Part shown: piece after piece, positions 38,404 to 46,132 of the stretch
How positions within the stretch are numbered: the first letter of the stretch is position 1
Layout of the letters: each line of letters opens with the position of its first letter
Source: Dietzia sp. B32
GTDB lineage: Bacteria > Actinomycetota > Actinomycetes > Mycobacteriales > Mycobacteriaceae
Direction of reading: 5' to 3'
Assembly (NCBI RefSeq): GCF_024732245.1
Contig: NZ_CP093845.1
Span: forward strand, 3,611,427 to 3,675,426
Length of the DNA: 64,000 nt
Translations under genes and position numbers: made by a program
Notes under the pieces: model-generated
The model's input: only the letters and a program-made list of their open reading frames with translations
Databases searched by the model: none
What the model was told of the DNA's origin: nothing

Positions 38404-38584
38404 GGTGGACCTCCTCGGTGCGACGGATGGCGTTCACTCCGGACCCTACTACCAGCGCCTCGGAGTATCAGTCTTCCGGCCTCGTCGGCTTGCGCGCCGG
38501 AAATGCACGATTCCGAGGGACGTGCGCTCCCGGAGTGGACCATAGGGAGCACGCAACCGGCGGGCGCACCACCAACCGGGGATG

Positions 38585-39022
<438 letters not shown>

Positions 39023-39064
39023 CAGGGAGTCTAGTCGCCCGCGCGGGGCGGTCGGGGTGCGGGC

Positions 39065-39748
39065 TCAGACGAGGTGGGAGGTGTCGTTGACCAGGTGCAC
39101 CGAGGTGGGACCGTCGGGGTAGAAGCGCACGTCGGAGACGGAGGCGAGGTCCAGGTGCAATCGGAACAGCAGTTCGTCCCCGGCGCCCAGACCCGCCCGG
39201 ATCGCCAGTTTGATGGGCGTGACGTGGCTGACCACGGCGACGACGCCGCCGGGGCGGTCGGTCACGATGCGCTGCAGTCCCCGCTCGACGCGCGCCCGCA
39301 CCACGGCGAAGCTCTCGCCACCCGGTGGTGCCACGGCGGTGTCGGCGAGCCACCGCGAGTGGAGGGCGGGGTCCTGCTCGGCGGCCTCCCGGAAGGTCAG
39401 CCCCTCCCACCCGCCGAAGTCGGTCTCGATGAGGTCCTCGTCCACCACCAGGGGCACGCCTGCGGCATCGGCGGCCCGCTCGGCGGTCGCCAGGCAGCGT
39501 CGGAGCGGGGAGGAGACCACCGCGGTGAGATCCGGCAGTGCCGCGAGCCGGGCGGCGGTCCGCTCGGCCTGGGTGACGCCCAACTCGGTGAGGTCGGGGT
39601 CGCCCTGTCCGGAGTAGCGCCGGTCCACCGACAACGGGGTCTGTCCGTGGCGGGCCAGGACGATCCGGGTGGGGTGGCCGGTGGCCCCGGTCCAGCCGGG
39701 TCCGCTGCTCGAACCCGCTCCGGTGCCCGAACCCGGTCGGCTGCTCAC
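39065..39748 (-). CDS. Histidine phosphatase family protein (CobC/acid-phosphatase domain)
   Basis: 227 residues. The phosphoglycerate-mutase-like catalytic motif RIVLARHGQTP contains the phosphorylated His; the second Arg/His set is in SSPLRRCLATAE and VSHVTPIK. In mycobacteria the gene at this position (Rv2228c) is a fusion of RNase HI with this phosphatase and can act on alpha-ribazole phosphate. Here only about 30 low-complexity residues (Gly/Ser-rich) precede the phosphatase, so the RNase H domain is absent. GTG start overlapping the upstream stop by four bases. Confidence 0.85.
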   Translation of the reverse strand: MSSRPGSGTGAGSSSGPGWTGATGHPTRIVLARHGQTPLSVDRRYSGQGDPDLTELGVTQAERTAARLAALPDLTAVVSSPLRRCLATAERAADAAGVPLVVDEDLIETDFGGWEGLTFREAAEQDPALHSRWLADTAVAPPGGESFAVVRARVERGLQRIVTDRPGGVVAVVSHVTPIKLAIRAGLGAGDELLFRLHLDLASVSDVRFYPDGPTSVHLVNDTSHLV

Positions 39749-40476
39749 GAGTTGTCGGTGCGGACCACGATCACGCCACACTCGGGGCAGTTAAGCACCT
39801 CGTCCTCGGGGGCGGAGCGGAACGCCGAGACGGTGCTCCGGTCGAGGTCCATCGCGCAGGCGGAGCAGCGGCCGCCGTTGAGGATCGCCGCGCCCCGGCC
39901 CGCCTCCTTCGCGCTACGGGTGTAGTGGTCGAGGAGTGCGGCGGGGATGGTCTCGGCCACGCGGGCCCGCTCGGCCATGGTCTCCGTCACCGCGTCCTCG
40001 AGCTCCGCGAGGGCGGTGTCGCGCAGCGTCACGGCCAGCCCGATGCGCGCGTCCAGGTCGGTGACGATCGCGCCGGAGTGGCGGACGTCGGCCTCCATGG
40101 CCTCGTGCCGCTCGCCGAGCTCGCCGAGCTCACCCTCGAGTGCCTCCTGCCGGCGGGCCAGCGAACGCAGTTCGTAGTCCAGTTCGGTGGACTGCCGCTC
40201 GGACAGGCCGCCCTTCGCGAGCAGGTCGGAGTCCGCAGCACGACGCCGACGCACGGCCTCCAGGTCGGACCGCAGCTTGGCCAGTGCGCGGTCGAGATCC
40301 TCCAGGTGGATCCGGGCCCGGGCGACGGACTCCGTGGCGGCCCGCCGCTCGGCCTCCAGCGCGTCGAGGGTCGCCTGCTCGGGTAGCTGCGACCGCCGGT
40401 GCTCGAGACTCGCCAGTCGCAGGTCGAGGTCGGCGATGTCGACGAGTCGACGCTGGTCGTGGGGATCGGCCTTCAT
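39745..40476 (-). CDS. Coiled-coil zinc-ribbon protein (DUF164/C4-type)
   Basis: 243 residues: a long helical hairpin (about 1-175) rich in Glu/Arg/Leu, then a C4 zinc ribbon with CSAC near residue 202 and CPEC near residue 232. The family is conserved across bacteria (Rv2229c by position) and has been linked to tRNA or RNA quality control and nucleic-acid binding, but function is not established here. Overlaps the phosphatase gene by four bases and follows the Nif3-like gene after 11 bases, forming one operon. Confidence 0.9.
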   Translation of the reverse strand: MKADPHDQRRLVDIADLDLRLASLEHRRSQLPEQATLDALEAERRAATESVARARIHLEDLDRALAKLRSDLEAVRRRRAADSDLLAKGGLSERQSTELDYELRSLARRQEALEGELGELGERHEAMEADVRHSGAIVTDLDARIGLAVTLRDTALAELEDAVTETMAERARVAETIPAALLDHYTRSAKEAGRGAAILNGGRCSACAMDLDRSTVSAFRSAPEDEVLNCPECGVIVVRTDNS

Positions 40477-40487
40477 GGGTGCCAAGA

Positions 40488-41645
40488 CTACCGCTGCCCC
40501 CGCGCTCCCCCGGCGGCCACCGTCCAGGGGTCGGTCCGCTGCTCGCAGACCGTCGCCGTGAGATCCGCCCCCTCCTCGAGCAGGGCCGCGGCCTGTGCGC
40601 ACCACGGGAACTCCAGCGCCCAGTGCGCGGCGTCGACGAGCATGGGCCCGCCCGAGCGAAGGTGCTCGTCCACGACGTGATGGCGCAGGTCCCCGGTGAG
40701 GTAGACGTCGGCGCCCGCGGCGCGGGCCGCGCCCAGCAGGGAATCGCCGGACCCGCCGCACAGCGCGACGCGCCGGATCTCGGCGTCGGGATCGCCCGCG
40801 GCGCGGACCCCCCACTCGGTGGTGGGCAGGCGCTCGGCCACGAGCTCGGTGAACCGCGCCAACGTCATCGGTGCGTCGAGTTCGCAGATCCGACCGAGCC
40901 CGGTGTCCTCGGGTCCGGGTCCGGGTCCGGCGTGGTTGACGAACACGTCCATCGCGGGCACCTCGTACGGGTGCCCGGCCAGGACGGCGCGCCGCACCGC
41001 GGACCGCAGTTCCGGCGGCGCGACGAATTCCACCCGGGTCTCGGAGACCTGCTCGGGCTCGCCGATGCTGCCGATGGTCGGGTCGGTGCCGTCGCCGGGG
41101 CGGAACCGGCCGGTGCCCCGGACGGAGAACGAGCACTCGGTGTAGCCGCTCATCCGCCCGGCGCCGGCGGCGAAGACCGCGTTCAGCAGGTCGTCGCGGT
41201 CGTCGTCGGGCACGGTCACCACCCACCGGTCGACGGTTCCGTCGCCGGTGGGGGCCAGGGGGCGGCCGGGGGTCAGACCGAGCGCGTCGGCGAGGGCGTC
41301 GTTGACTCCGGGTCGGGCGGAATCGGCGTTGGTGTGTGCGGAGTACAGCGCGCAGCCGCCCGCGATGAGCCGGTGGAGCAGTCGACCCTTGGGGGTGTCG
41401 GCGGCCACGGAGTGCACGCCCCGCATCAGCGGCGGGTGGTGGACCAGCAGCAGGTCGGCGCCCTCGGCGAGCGCGTGGTCGACCACGGCGTCGGTGGCGT
41501 CCACCGCCACCACGACCCGCTCCACCTCGGCCGCCGGGTCACCGGCGACCAGTCCCACGCGGTCCCACGATTCGGCCAACCGCGGCGGGTAGGCGTGCTC
41601 CAACAGGTCGATCACGTCGGCCAGGGTGGGCCTGCCGGTGGTCAT
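40488..41645 (-). CDS. Nif3-like dinuclear metal centre protein
   Basis: 385 residues of the NIF3/YqfO family, with metal-binding motifs HHPPLMRG near residue 75, SAHTNADSARPGVNDAL near residue 110, and GDLRHHVVDEH near the end. Actinobacterial members carry a central PII-like insert, which fits the length here. Proposed GTP cyclohydrolase-related function is not settled. Conserved neighbour of the zinc-ribbon gene (Rv2230c-Rv2229c). Confidence 0.9.
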   Translation of the reverse strand: MTTGRPTLADVIDLLEHAYPPRLAESWDRVGLVAGDPAAEVERVVVAVDATDAVVDHALAEGADLLLVHHPPLMRGVHSVAADTPKGRLLHRLIAGGCALYSAHTNADSARPGVNDALADALGLTPGRPLAPTGDGTVDRWVVTVPDDDRDDLLNAVFAAGAGRMSGYTECSFSVRGTGRFRPGDGTDPTIGSIGEPEQVSETRVEFVAPPELRSAVRRAVLAGHPYEVPAMDVFVNHAGPGPGPEDTGLGRICELDAPMTLARFTELVAERLPTTEWGVRAAGDPDAEIRRVALCGGSGDSLLGAARAAGADVYLTGDLRHHVVDEHLRSGGPMLVDAAHWALEFPWCAQAAALLEEGADLTATVCEQRTDPWTVAAGGARGQR

Positions 41646-41681
41646 GGTCGCTCCCCTTCCTGTTCACCCGCCGCGCCGCGA

Positions 41682-42782
41682 TCAGTCCGTGCCGCGATCT
41701 GCCCGTTCCGCCATCTGTCCGTGCCAGGCTCCGACGAGTTCGTCCACCATCGTGCCCGGCCGCACGGCCAGTCGCAGGTAGGTGGCGTCGAGGCCGGGGA
41801 ACGTGTCGCAGCGACGGGTGACGATCCCCCGGCGCACGAGCCCGGTCCGGAACGCGACCGGATCGATCCCGGCCGGGGTGCGGACCAGGACGAACGGCGC
41901 GGCCGGCGGCACCACCACCTCGATCCCCGCGGCGCCGAGTGCGCGGACCATCTCATCCCGCTCGGCCGCGACCTGCACCCGCGCGGCGTCGAGCTCCGGA
42001 TCCGCCTCCGGACCGACGCATGCCCGGACGGCCTCCAGCTGGAGGGTGCCCAGGGGCCAGTGCGGCCGGCGCGCGGCCAGGTCGGCCAACACCGACGGGT
42101 CCCCGACGGCGTACCCCACTCGCAGGCCGGCCAGCGCCCACGTCTTGGTCAACGACCGCAGCACCACGAGGCCCGGCAGCTCGGCGCCGGCGAGGGTGTG
42201 GGCCGCCTCGTCCGGGAGGATGTCGCAGAACGCCTCGTCGACGACCGTCACCCGCCCCGGACGACACAGCGCCGCCACGGCGGACCGGGGGTGCACCACC
42301 GAGGTGGGGTTGGTGGGATTGCCGACGACGACGAGGTCCGCCTCCTCCGGGACGAGGCCGGGATCGAGGTCGAACGGAACCGGCAGGAGGACCCGCTCCA
42401 CCGACACGCCGGCCCGTCGCAGCTCGAGCTCCGGTTCGGTGAAGGACGGGTGCACCACCGCCGCTCGCAGCAGGTTCCGGGCCGCGTGCGCGGCGAGCAG
42501 GTGGAACCCCTCCGAGGCGCCGCCCAGCAGCAGGACGCGGTCGCGTCCGACCCCGTGACGGGCGGCCACGGCGGCCACCGCGGCGTCGTCGTCGTCGACC
42601 CCCGGATATCCCCCCAGGTCGGCGAGGCGGGCCGCCAACCTGTCGCGGAGCCAGCCCGGCGGCCCGGACCCGCGCACGTTGACGGCGAAGTCCAGGGCGC
42701 CGGGGACCAGCTCGGCGTCACCGTGGTGTCGCAGCGCCGCCCACGACGCCTGGTCGGGGCCCTCTCCGGGTTGTTCACTCAT
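41682..42782 (-). CDS. cobC: Class I/II PLP aminotransferase, CobC/threonine-phosphate decarboxylase-like
   Basis: 366 residues, equivalent in position to Rv2231c. The PLP Schiff-base lysine is in LRSLTKTWALAGLRVGYAVG, with the upstream VVGNPTNPTSVVHP and VVDEAFCDI motifs; it resembles CobD/CobC, which makes (R)-1-amino-2-propanol phosphate for cobalamin. The family can also hold histidinol-phosphate aminotransferases. The presence of cobUT, cobS and cobD in this window supports a cobalamin role. It starts at 42782, divergent from the HAD gene. Confidence 0.8.
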   Translation of the reverse strand: MSEQPGEGPDQASWAALRHHGDAELVPGALDFAVNVRGSGPPGWLRDRLAARLADLGGYPGVDDDDAAVAAVAARHGVGRDRVLLLGGASEGFHLLAAHAARNLLRAAVVHPSFTEPELELRRAGVSVERVLLPVPFDLDPGLVPEEADLVVVGNPTNPTSVVHPRSAVAALCRPGRVTVVDEAFCDILPDEAAHTLAGAELPGLVVLRSLTKTWALAGLRVGYAVGDPSVLADLAARRPHWPLGTLQLEAVRACVGPEADPELDAARVQVAAERDEMVRALGAAGIEVVVPPAAPFVLVRTPAGIDPVAFRTGLVRRGIVTRRCDTFPGLDATYLRLAVRPGTMVDELVGAWHGQMAERADRGTD

Positions 42783-42868
42783 TCCCGGAAGCGTAGGACG
42801 ACCGCGCGCGCCGCGCGGCGCCGGACGGGCGGAGGGGCCCGCCCGGCGGACTCTGGGAGGATGGCGGC

Positions 42869-43537
42869 ATGACCGACCGCCCGATCCTCCTGGTGGACCT
42901 CGACGGCACCATCACCGACTCCCTCGACGGCATCGCCAAGTCCCTCCACCACGCGCTCGGCGTGGTGGGCACGCGCTGGGACGACACCCGCGACATCCGT
43001 TCCATCGCCGGCCCGCCCATGGTCGACACGTTGACCTCGCTCGGCCTCGCCGGGTCCGACCTGGACCGGGCCGTGGCCGCCTACCGGGAGCGCTACGACG
43101 AGGTGGGGTGGTTGGAGAACGCCGTCTTCACCGGGATGGACGCGTTGCTCGACCGGCTCGCCGTGGACGGCTACCGGATGGCGGTCGCCACGAGCAAGGA
43201 CGAGGTCGCCGCGCGCCGGATCCTCGGGCACTTCGACCTGGCCGCGCCCTTCGAGTTCATCGGCGGGGCCGACATCTCCGTCGGCCGGATGGCCAAGGCC
43301 GACGTGATCGCGCACTCCCTCGCTGCGATGGGGGTCGAGCCGACGCCCGTCGACGGGGGCGGGACCGGGCAGGTGCTGATGATCGGAGACCGCGAGCACG
43401 ACATCGAGGGCGCCGCCCGCTACGGCGTCCCCACCGCGATCGTGCGGTGGGGTTACGGGCGCCCCGACGAGTGGGACCGCGCCCACTGGTCGGCCGTCGA
43501 CACCGCCGCACTGGAGGAGATCATCCGTGGGTGGTGA
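42869..43537 (+). CDS. HAD-family hydrolase (PtkA/phosphoglycolate phosphatase-like)
   Basis: 222 residues with the HAD motif I LLVDLDGTITDSL (nucleophile Asp8), a motif II threonine in VATSKDEV and motif IV GDREHDIEGA. The next gene is the tyrosine phosphatase ptpA, overlapping by eleven bases. In M. tuberculosis the HAD protein at this place (Rv2232) is described as the tyrosine kinase PtkA acting on PtpA, but it is also close to phosphoglycolate phosphatases, so I keep the call general. Confidence 0.85.
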   Translation: MTDRPILLVDLDGTITDSLDGIAKSLHHALGVVGTRWDDTRDIRSIAGPPMVDTLTSLGLAGSDLDRAVAAYRERYDEVGWLENAVFTGMDALLDRLAVDGYRMAVATSKDEVAARRILGHFDLAAPFEFIGGADISVGRMAKADVIAHSLAAMGVEPTPVDGGGTGQVLMIGDREHDIEGAARYGVPTAIVRWGYGRPDEWDRAHWSAVDTAALEEIIRGW

Positions 43538-44003
43538 GTCGCGGGTGCGCGTGGTGTTCGTCTGTACCGGCAACATCTGTCGCTCCCCCATGGCCGACGT
43601 CATGGCGCGTCGGGCGTTCGCAGACGCCGGGCTCGGCGACCGGGTGGTCGTCTCCAGCGTCGGCACCGGCGGCTGGCACGTCGGCGACGGCATGGACCCG
43701 CGCGCCGCGGCCGAGCTCGCGGCCCACGGCTACGACACCGGGCACGTGGCCGCGCAGCTGTCCGAGGAGGACCACGACGCCGACCTCGTGGTGGCCCTCG
43801 ACGCCGGCCACCGCGATCACCTGCACCGCGCGGGCGTCGACCCCGACCGGATCCGGCTGCTGCGTTCGTACGAACCCGGCGCGGACGGTGCGGACGTGGC
43901 CGACCCGTACTACGGCGACGACAGCGGCTTCGCCCGCACCCGCCTGCAGATCTCGCGCGCCCTGCCCGGTCTGGTCGCCGAGGTGCGCGGCCTCACTGCT
44001 TAG
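43527..44003 (+). CDS. ptpA: Low-molecular-weight protein tyrosine phosphatase
   Basis: 158 residues. The P-loop VCTGNICRSP gives nucleophile Cys13 and Arg19, and the general acid Asp is in VADPYYGDD near residue 130. Orthologue of Rv2234 by position. It starts with GTG inside the end of the HAD gene, so the two are coupled. A 14-bp tandem repeat begins exactly at its stop codon. Confidence 0.92.
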   Translation: MGGESRVRVVFVCTGNICRSPMADVMARRAFADAGLGDRVVVSSVGTGGWHVGDGMDPRAAAELAAHGYDTGHVAAQLSEEDHDADLVVALDAGHRDHLHRAGVDPDRIRLLRSYEPGADGADVADPYYGDDSGFARTRLQISRALPGLVAEVRGLTA

Positions 44004-44056
44004 CGGGCGCAGGGTAGCGGGCGCGGGGTAGCGGGCGCGGGGTAGCGGGCGCGGGG
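44001..44056 (+). repeat. 14-bp tandem repeat, four units
   Basis: TAGCGGGCGCGGGG occurs at 44015, 44029 and 44043, preceded by one copy with a single change at 44001, and followed by a decayed partial copy. The first TAG is the ptpA stop codon. The repeat lies between ptpA and the SURF1 gene. Confidence 0.9.
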
Positions 44057-44110
44057 TGGCGGGCGCACCGGCGACGGGACCCGCCGGCGCGCGACGGATA
44101 CCCTGGGACC

Positions 44111-45100
44111 ATGCGGACTCTGCGGCGATTCCTGACCCCGGGATGGGTGATCGGCGTCCTCGCCGCGATCTTGTTCGCCTGGGCGTGCTTCGCGCTGCTG
44201 GCGCCGTGGCAGTTGGGCAAGAGCGACGATCTCGACGCCCGCAACGCGCGGCTCGCCGAGTCCGTCGAGGCCGCCCCGGCGCCGCTGGCGCAGGTGGTCG
44301 ACGGGCCGCAGGCCTACGCCGAGCGGGAGTGGCGCCTGGTCACCCTCTCCGGCGAATGGCAGCCGGACTCCGAGGCGCTGTTGCGTCTCCGGTCCGTGGA
44401 CGGGGATCTCGTCTACCAGGTGCTCACCGTGTTCGACCCCGTCGACGGCGCGGACCTGCTGGTCAACCGCGGATACGTCCTCGTCGGGGAGAACAACGCC
44501 GTCCCGGACTACCCCGCGGCTCCCACCGGCGAGGTGGAGATCACCGCGCGTCTTCGCGTCGCCGAACCCGGCGAGGCCGAGCCCGTGCCGATGGCCGGCC
44601 TGCCGGCGGTGCGGGTGGTCGACCCCGCGGCCATCGGAGACACCCTCGGACACGACCTCGTCCCGGAGGGGTACCTGCAGTTGACCGGGGACCAGCCCGG
44701 TTCGTTGACCCCCGCGCCGATCCCCGGCATTGAGAACGGCCCGTACCTGTCCTACGGTCTGCAGTGGCTGGCCTTCGGCGTGCTCGCCCCGGCCGCGCTC
44801 ATCTACTTCGCCTGGGCCGAGATCCGGGCCCGGCGACGCGACGCCGAGGTCGCGGCCGCCGACGCCGAGGCGGACGCCGACCGGGGTTCGGATGACGACA
44901 TCCCCCCGACCGCGGGGAGAAGCGACCAGGGTGGCGGGACGACGGGCGGCATCGCCCGTGGCGACAGCAGCGTCGACCGGGACGCCTCCGACGTCGACGA
45001 ACTCTCGGCGCGCGAACGGGCGATGCGAGCCCGCTACGGCGACCGCGACGACGTCGAGAAGCGCCGGGCTCTCCGCCGCGCCGACCGCCTGCGGACGTGA
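44111..45100 (+). CDS. SURF1-family cytochrome oxidase assembly protein
   Basis: 329 residues: an N-terminal transmembrane helix (WVIGVLAAILFAWACFALLA, about 14-34), a periplasmic domain with GEWQPDSEALLRLRSVDG and LLVNRGYV, a second helix (YGLQWLAFGVLAPAALIYFAWAE, near 215-237), and a long acidic cytoplasmic tail. SURF1 proteins help insert haem a or mature the aa3 oxidase, linking this gene to ctaC and ctaF at the left end. Orthologue of Rv2235 by position. The tail is longer and more acidic than the core family. Confidence 0.9.
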   Translation: MRTLRRFLTPGWVIGVLAAILFAWACFALLAPWQLGKSDDLDARNARLAESVEAAPAPLAQVVDGPQAYAEREWRLVTLSGEWQPDSEALLRLRSVDGDLVYQVLTVFDPVDGADLLVNRGYVLVGENNAVPDYPAAPTGEVEITARLRVAEPGEAEPVPMAGLPAVRVVDPAAIGDTLGHDLVPEGYLQLTGDQPGSLTPAPIPGIENGPYLSYGLQWLAFGVLAPAALIYFAWAEIRARRRDAEVAAADAEADADRGSDDDIPPTAGRSDQGGGTTGGIARGDSSVDRDASDVDELSARERAMRARYGDRDDVEKRRALRRADRLRT

Positions 45101-45174
45101 CCACACCCCGCCGTATCCACCGCGGCCCGGAGTGTTCGGTGGTGCGATCGGGAACGGCTCCGGAGATGTTATGC

Positions 45175-45213
45175 GAGAGGCCCCACCTCGTACGGGTACG
45201 GGGTGGGACCTCT
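45175..45213 (-). terminator. Terminator downstream of tRNA-Val
   Basis: Arms AGAGGCCCCACCTCGTA and TACGGGGTGGGACCTCT pair with two mismatches around a short loop. On the minus strand it begins eight bases after the tRNA 3' end; it also lies downstream of the SURF1 gene. Confidence 0.7.
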
Positions 45214-45220
45214 TCCTCGG

Positions 45221-45293
45221 TGCGCGCGGAGGGAATCGAACCCCCGACCGCTGGTGTGTAAGACCAGAGCTCTAACCGCTGAGCTACGCGCGC
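45221..45293 (-). tRNA. tRNA-Val (anticodon UAC)
   Basis: A 73-nt cloverleaf folds on the minus strand. Acceptor GCGCGCG pairs with CGCGCGC, the D arm is GCTC/GAGC, anticodon stem CTGGT/ACCAG encloses loop CTTACAC (anticodon TAC), and the T arm carries the TTCGATT loop. The discriminator is A and CCA is not encoded. Confidence 0.96.
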
Positions 45294-45390
45294 GTACGCA
45301 CCGGCGCCGAGAACGCGCCGGTGCGGTCAGATTATGCCATCCGGGAGATCGCCCCGCCCCGGGGCGGGGCGGGCATCCCGGGTGCCGGGA

Positions 45391-45825
45391 TCACTTACGC
45401 GGCATGCTGTTCTTGCGCAGGGCGAGCCGGCTGCCGGCCCAGTCCCCGAGCGCGGCGGTGCGCGTCTGCAACATCCCCGCGGTCTGCGCGGACTCCGCGA
45501 TCACCGCGGGCACGACATGCCCGTCGCGCCCCGTCTTGGGGGTGAGGACCCACACGGAACCGTCGTCCGCCAGGGGGGTCATGACGTCCATGAGTCGGTC
45601 GACGAGGTCACCGTCACCGTCCCTCCACCAGAGCAGCACCGCGTCGACCACCTCGTCGGTGTCCTCCTCCAGCAGCTCTGATCCGACGGCGTCCTCGACG
45701 GCCTCGCTGATCGACTCGTCACAGTCGGAATCCCATCCGACCTCCTGAACGAGCATGCCCTCCGTCAGTTCGAGCTGACCAGCTACCTGGTCCGCTCCGT
45801 CCTGCTGGTTCGCCGCGGCGACCAC
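45391..45825 (-). CDS. DUF3052 protein
   Basis: 144-residue acidic protein, conserved in actinobacteria next to aceE (Rv2239c by position). Features: LELTEGMLVQEVGWDSDCDE and LLWWRDGDGDLVDRLMD, then a C-terminal strand region with VWVLTPKTGRDGHV. DUF3052 overlaps a family of ESX-independent, GroEL-associated or SatD-like proteins, but I know of no firm function. A possible shorter start is not better supported. Confidence 0.85.
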   Translation of the reverse strand: MVAAANQQDGADQVAGQLELTEGMLVQEVGWDSDCDESISEAVEDAVGSELLEEDTDEVVDAVLLWWRDGDGDLVDRLMDVMTPLADDGSVWVLTPKTGRDGHVVPAVIAESAQTAGMLQTRTAALGDWAGSRLALRKNSMPRK

Positions 45826-46132
45826 CGTGGTGTTCCTCCCTCTATTCCGTCGTGCTACTTCTCGGGTCCTTCGCTGACCAGGAACACTACCCGCGCATGC
45901 TCACCGGGGAAACGACTACCGCCCATTTACCGGTGCCCGGGCTCGGGTGACGGTGTCGCGCGTCACGCTTTGGGGCACAATCGGAACCGGTGGGCCTACG
46001 GTGGCCCGTCCCGAGCCCGACGCGATCCGCCCCACACCTGCGGACCGCGGCCCGGGCCCGACGAAGTACCACGACATGTGGAGGCCCCACCGGGCGTCCA
46101 CGGTACGAATCACAGAAGTGAGGACGATACGC
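45826..46132. other. Divergent promoter region between DUF3052 and aceE
   Basis: 307 bases without a gene. A candidate -10 GGGCACAAT (CACAAT at 45976-45981) points toward aceE and resembles the one upstream of dlaT (13437-13442). The aceE start is preceded by a moderate GTGAGGAC site. No operator palindrome stood out. Confidence 0.3.
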
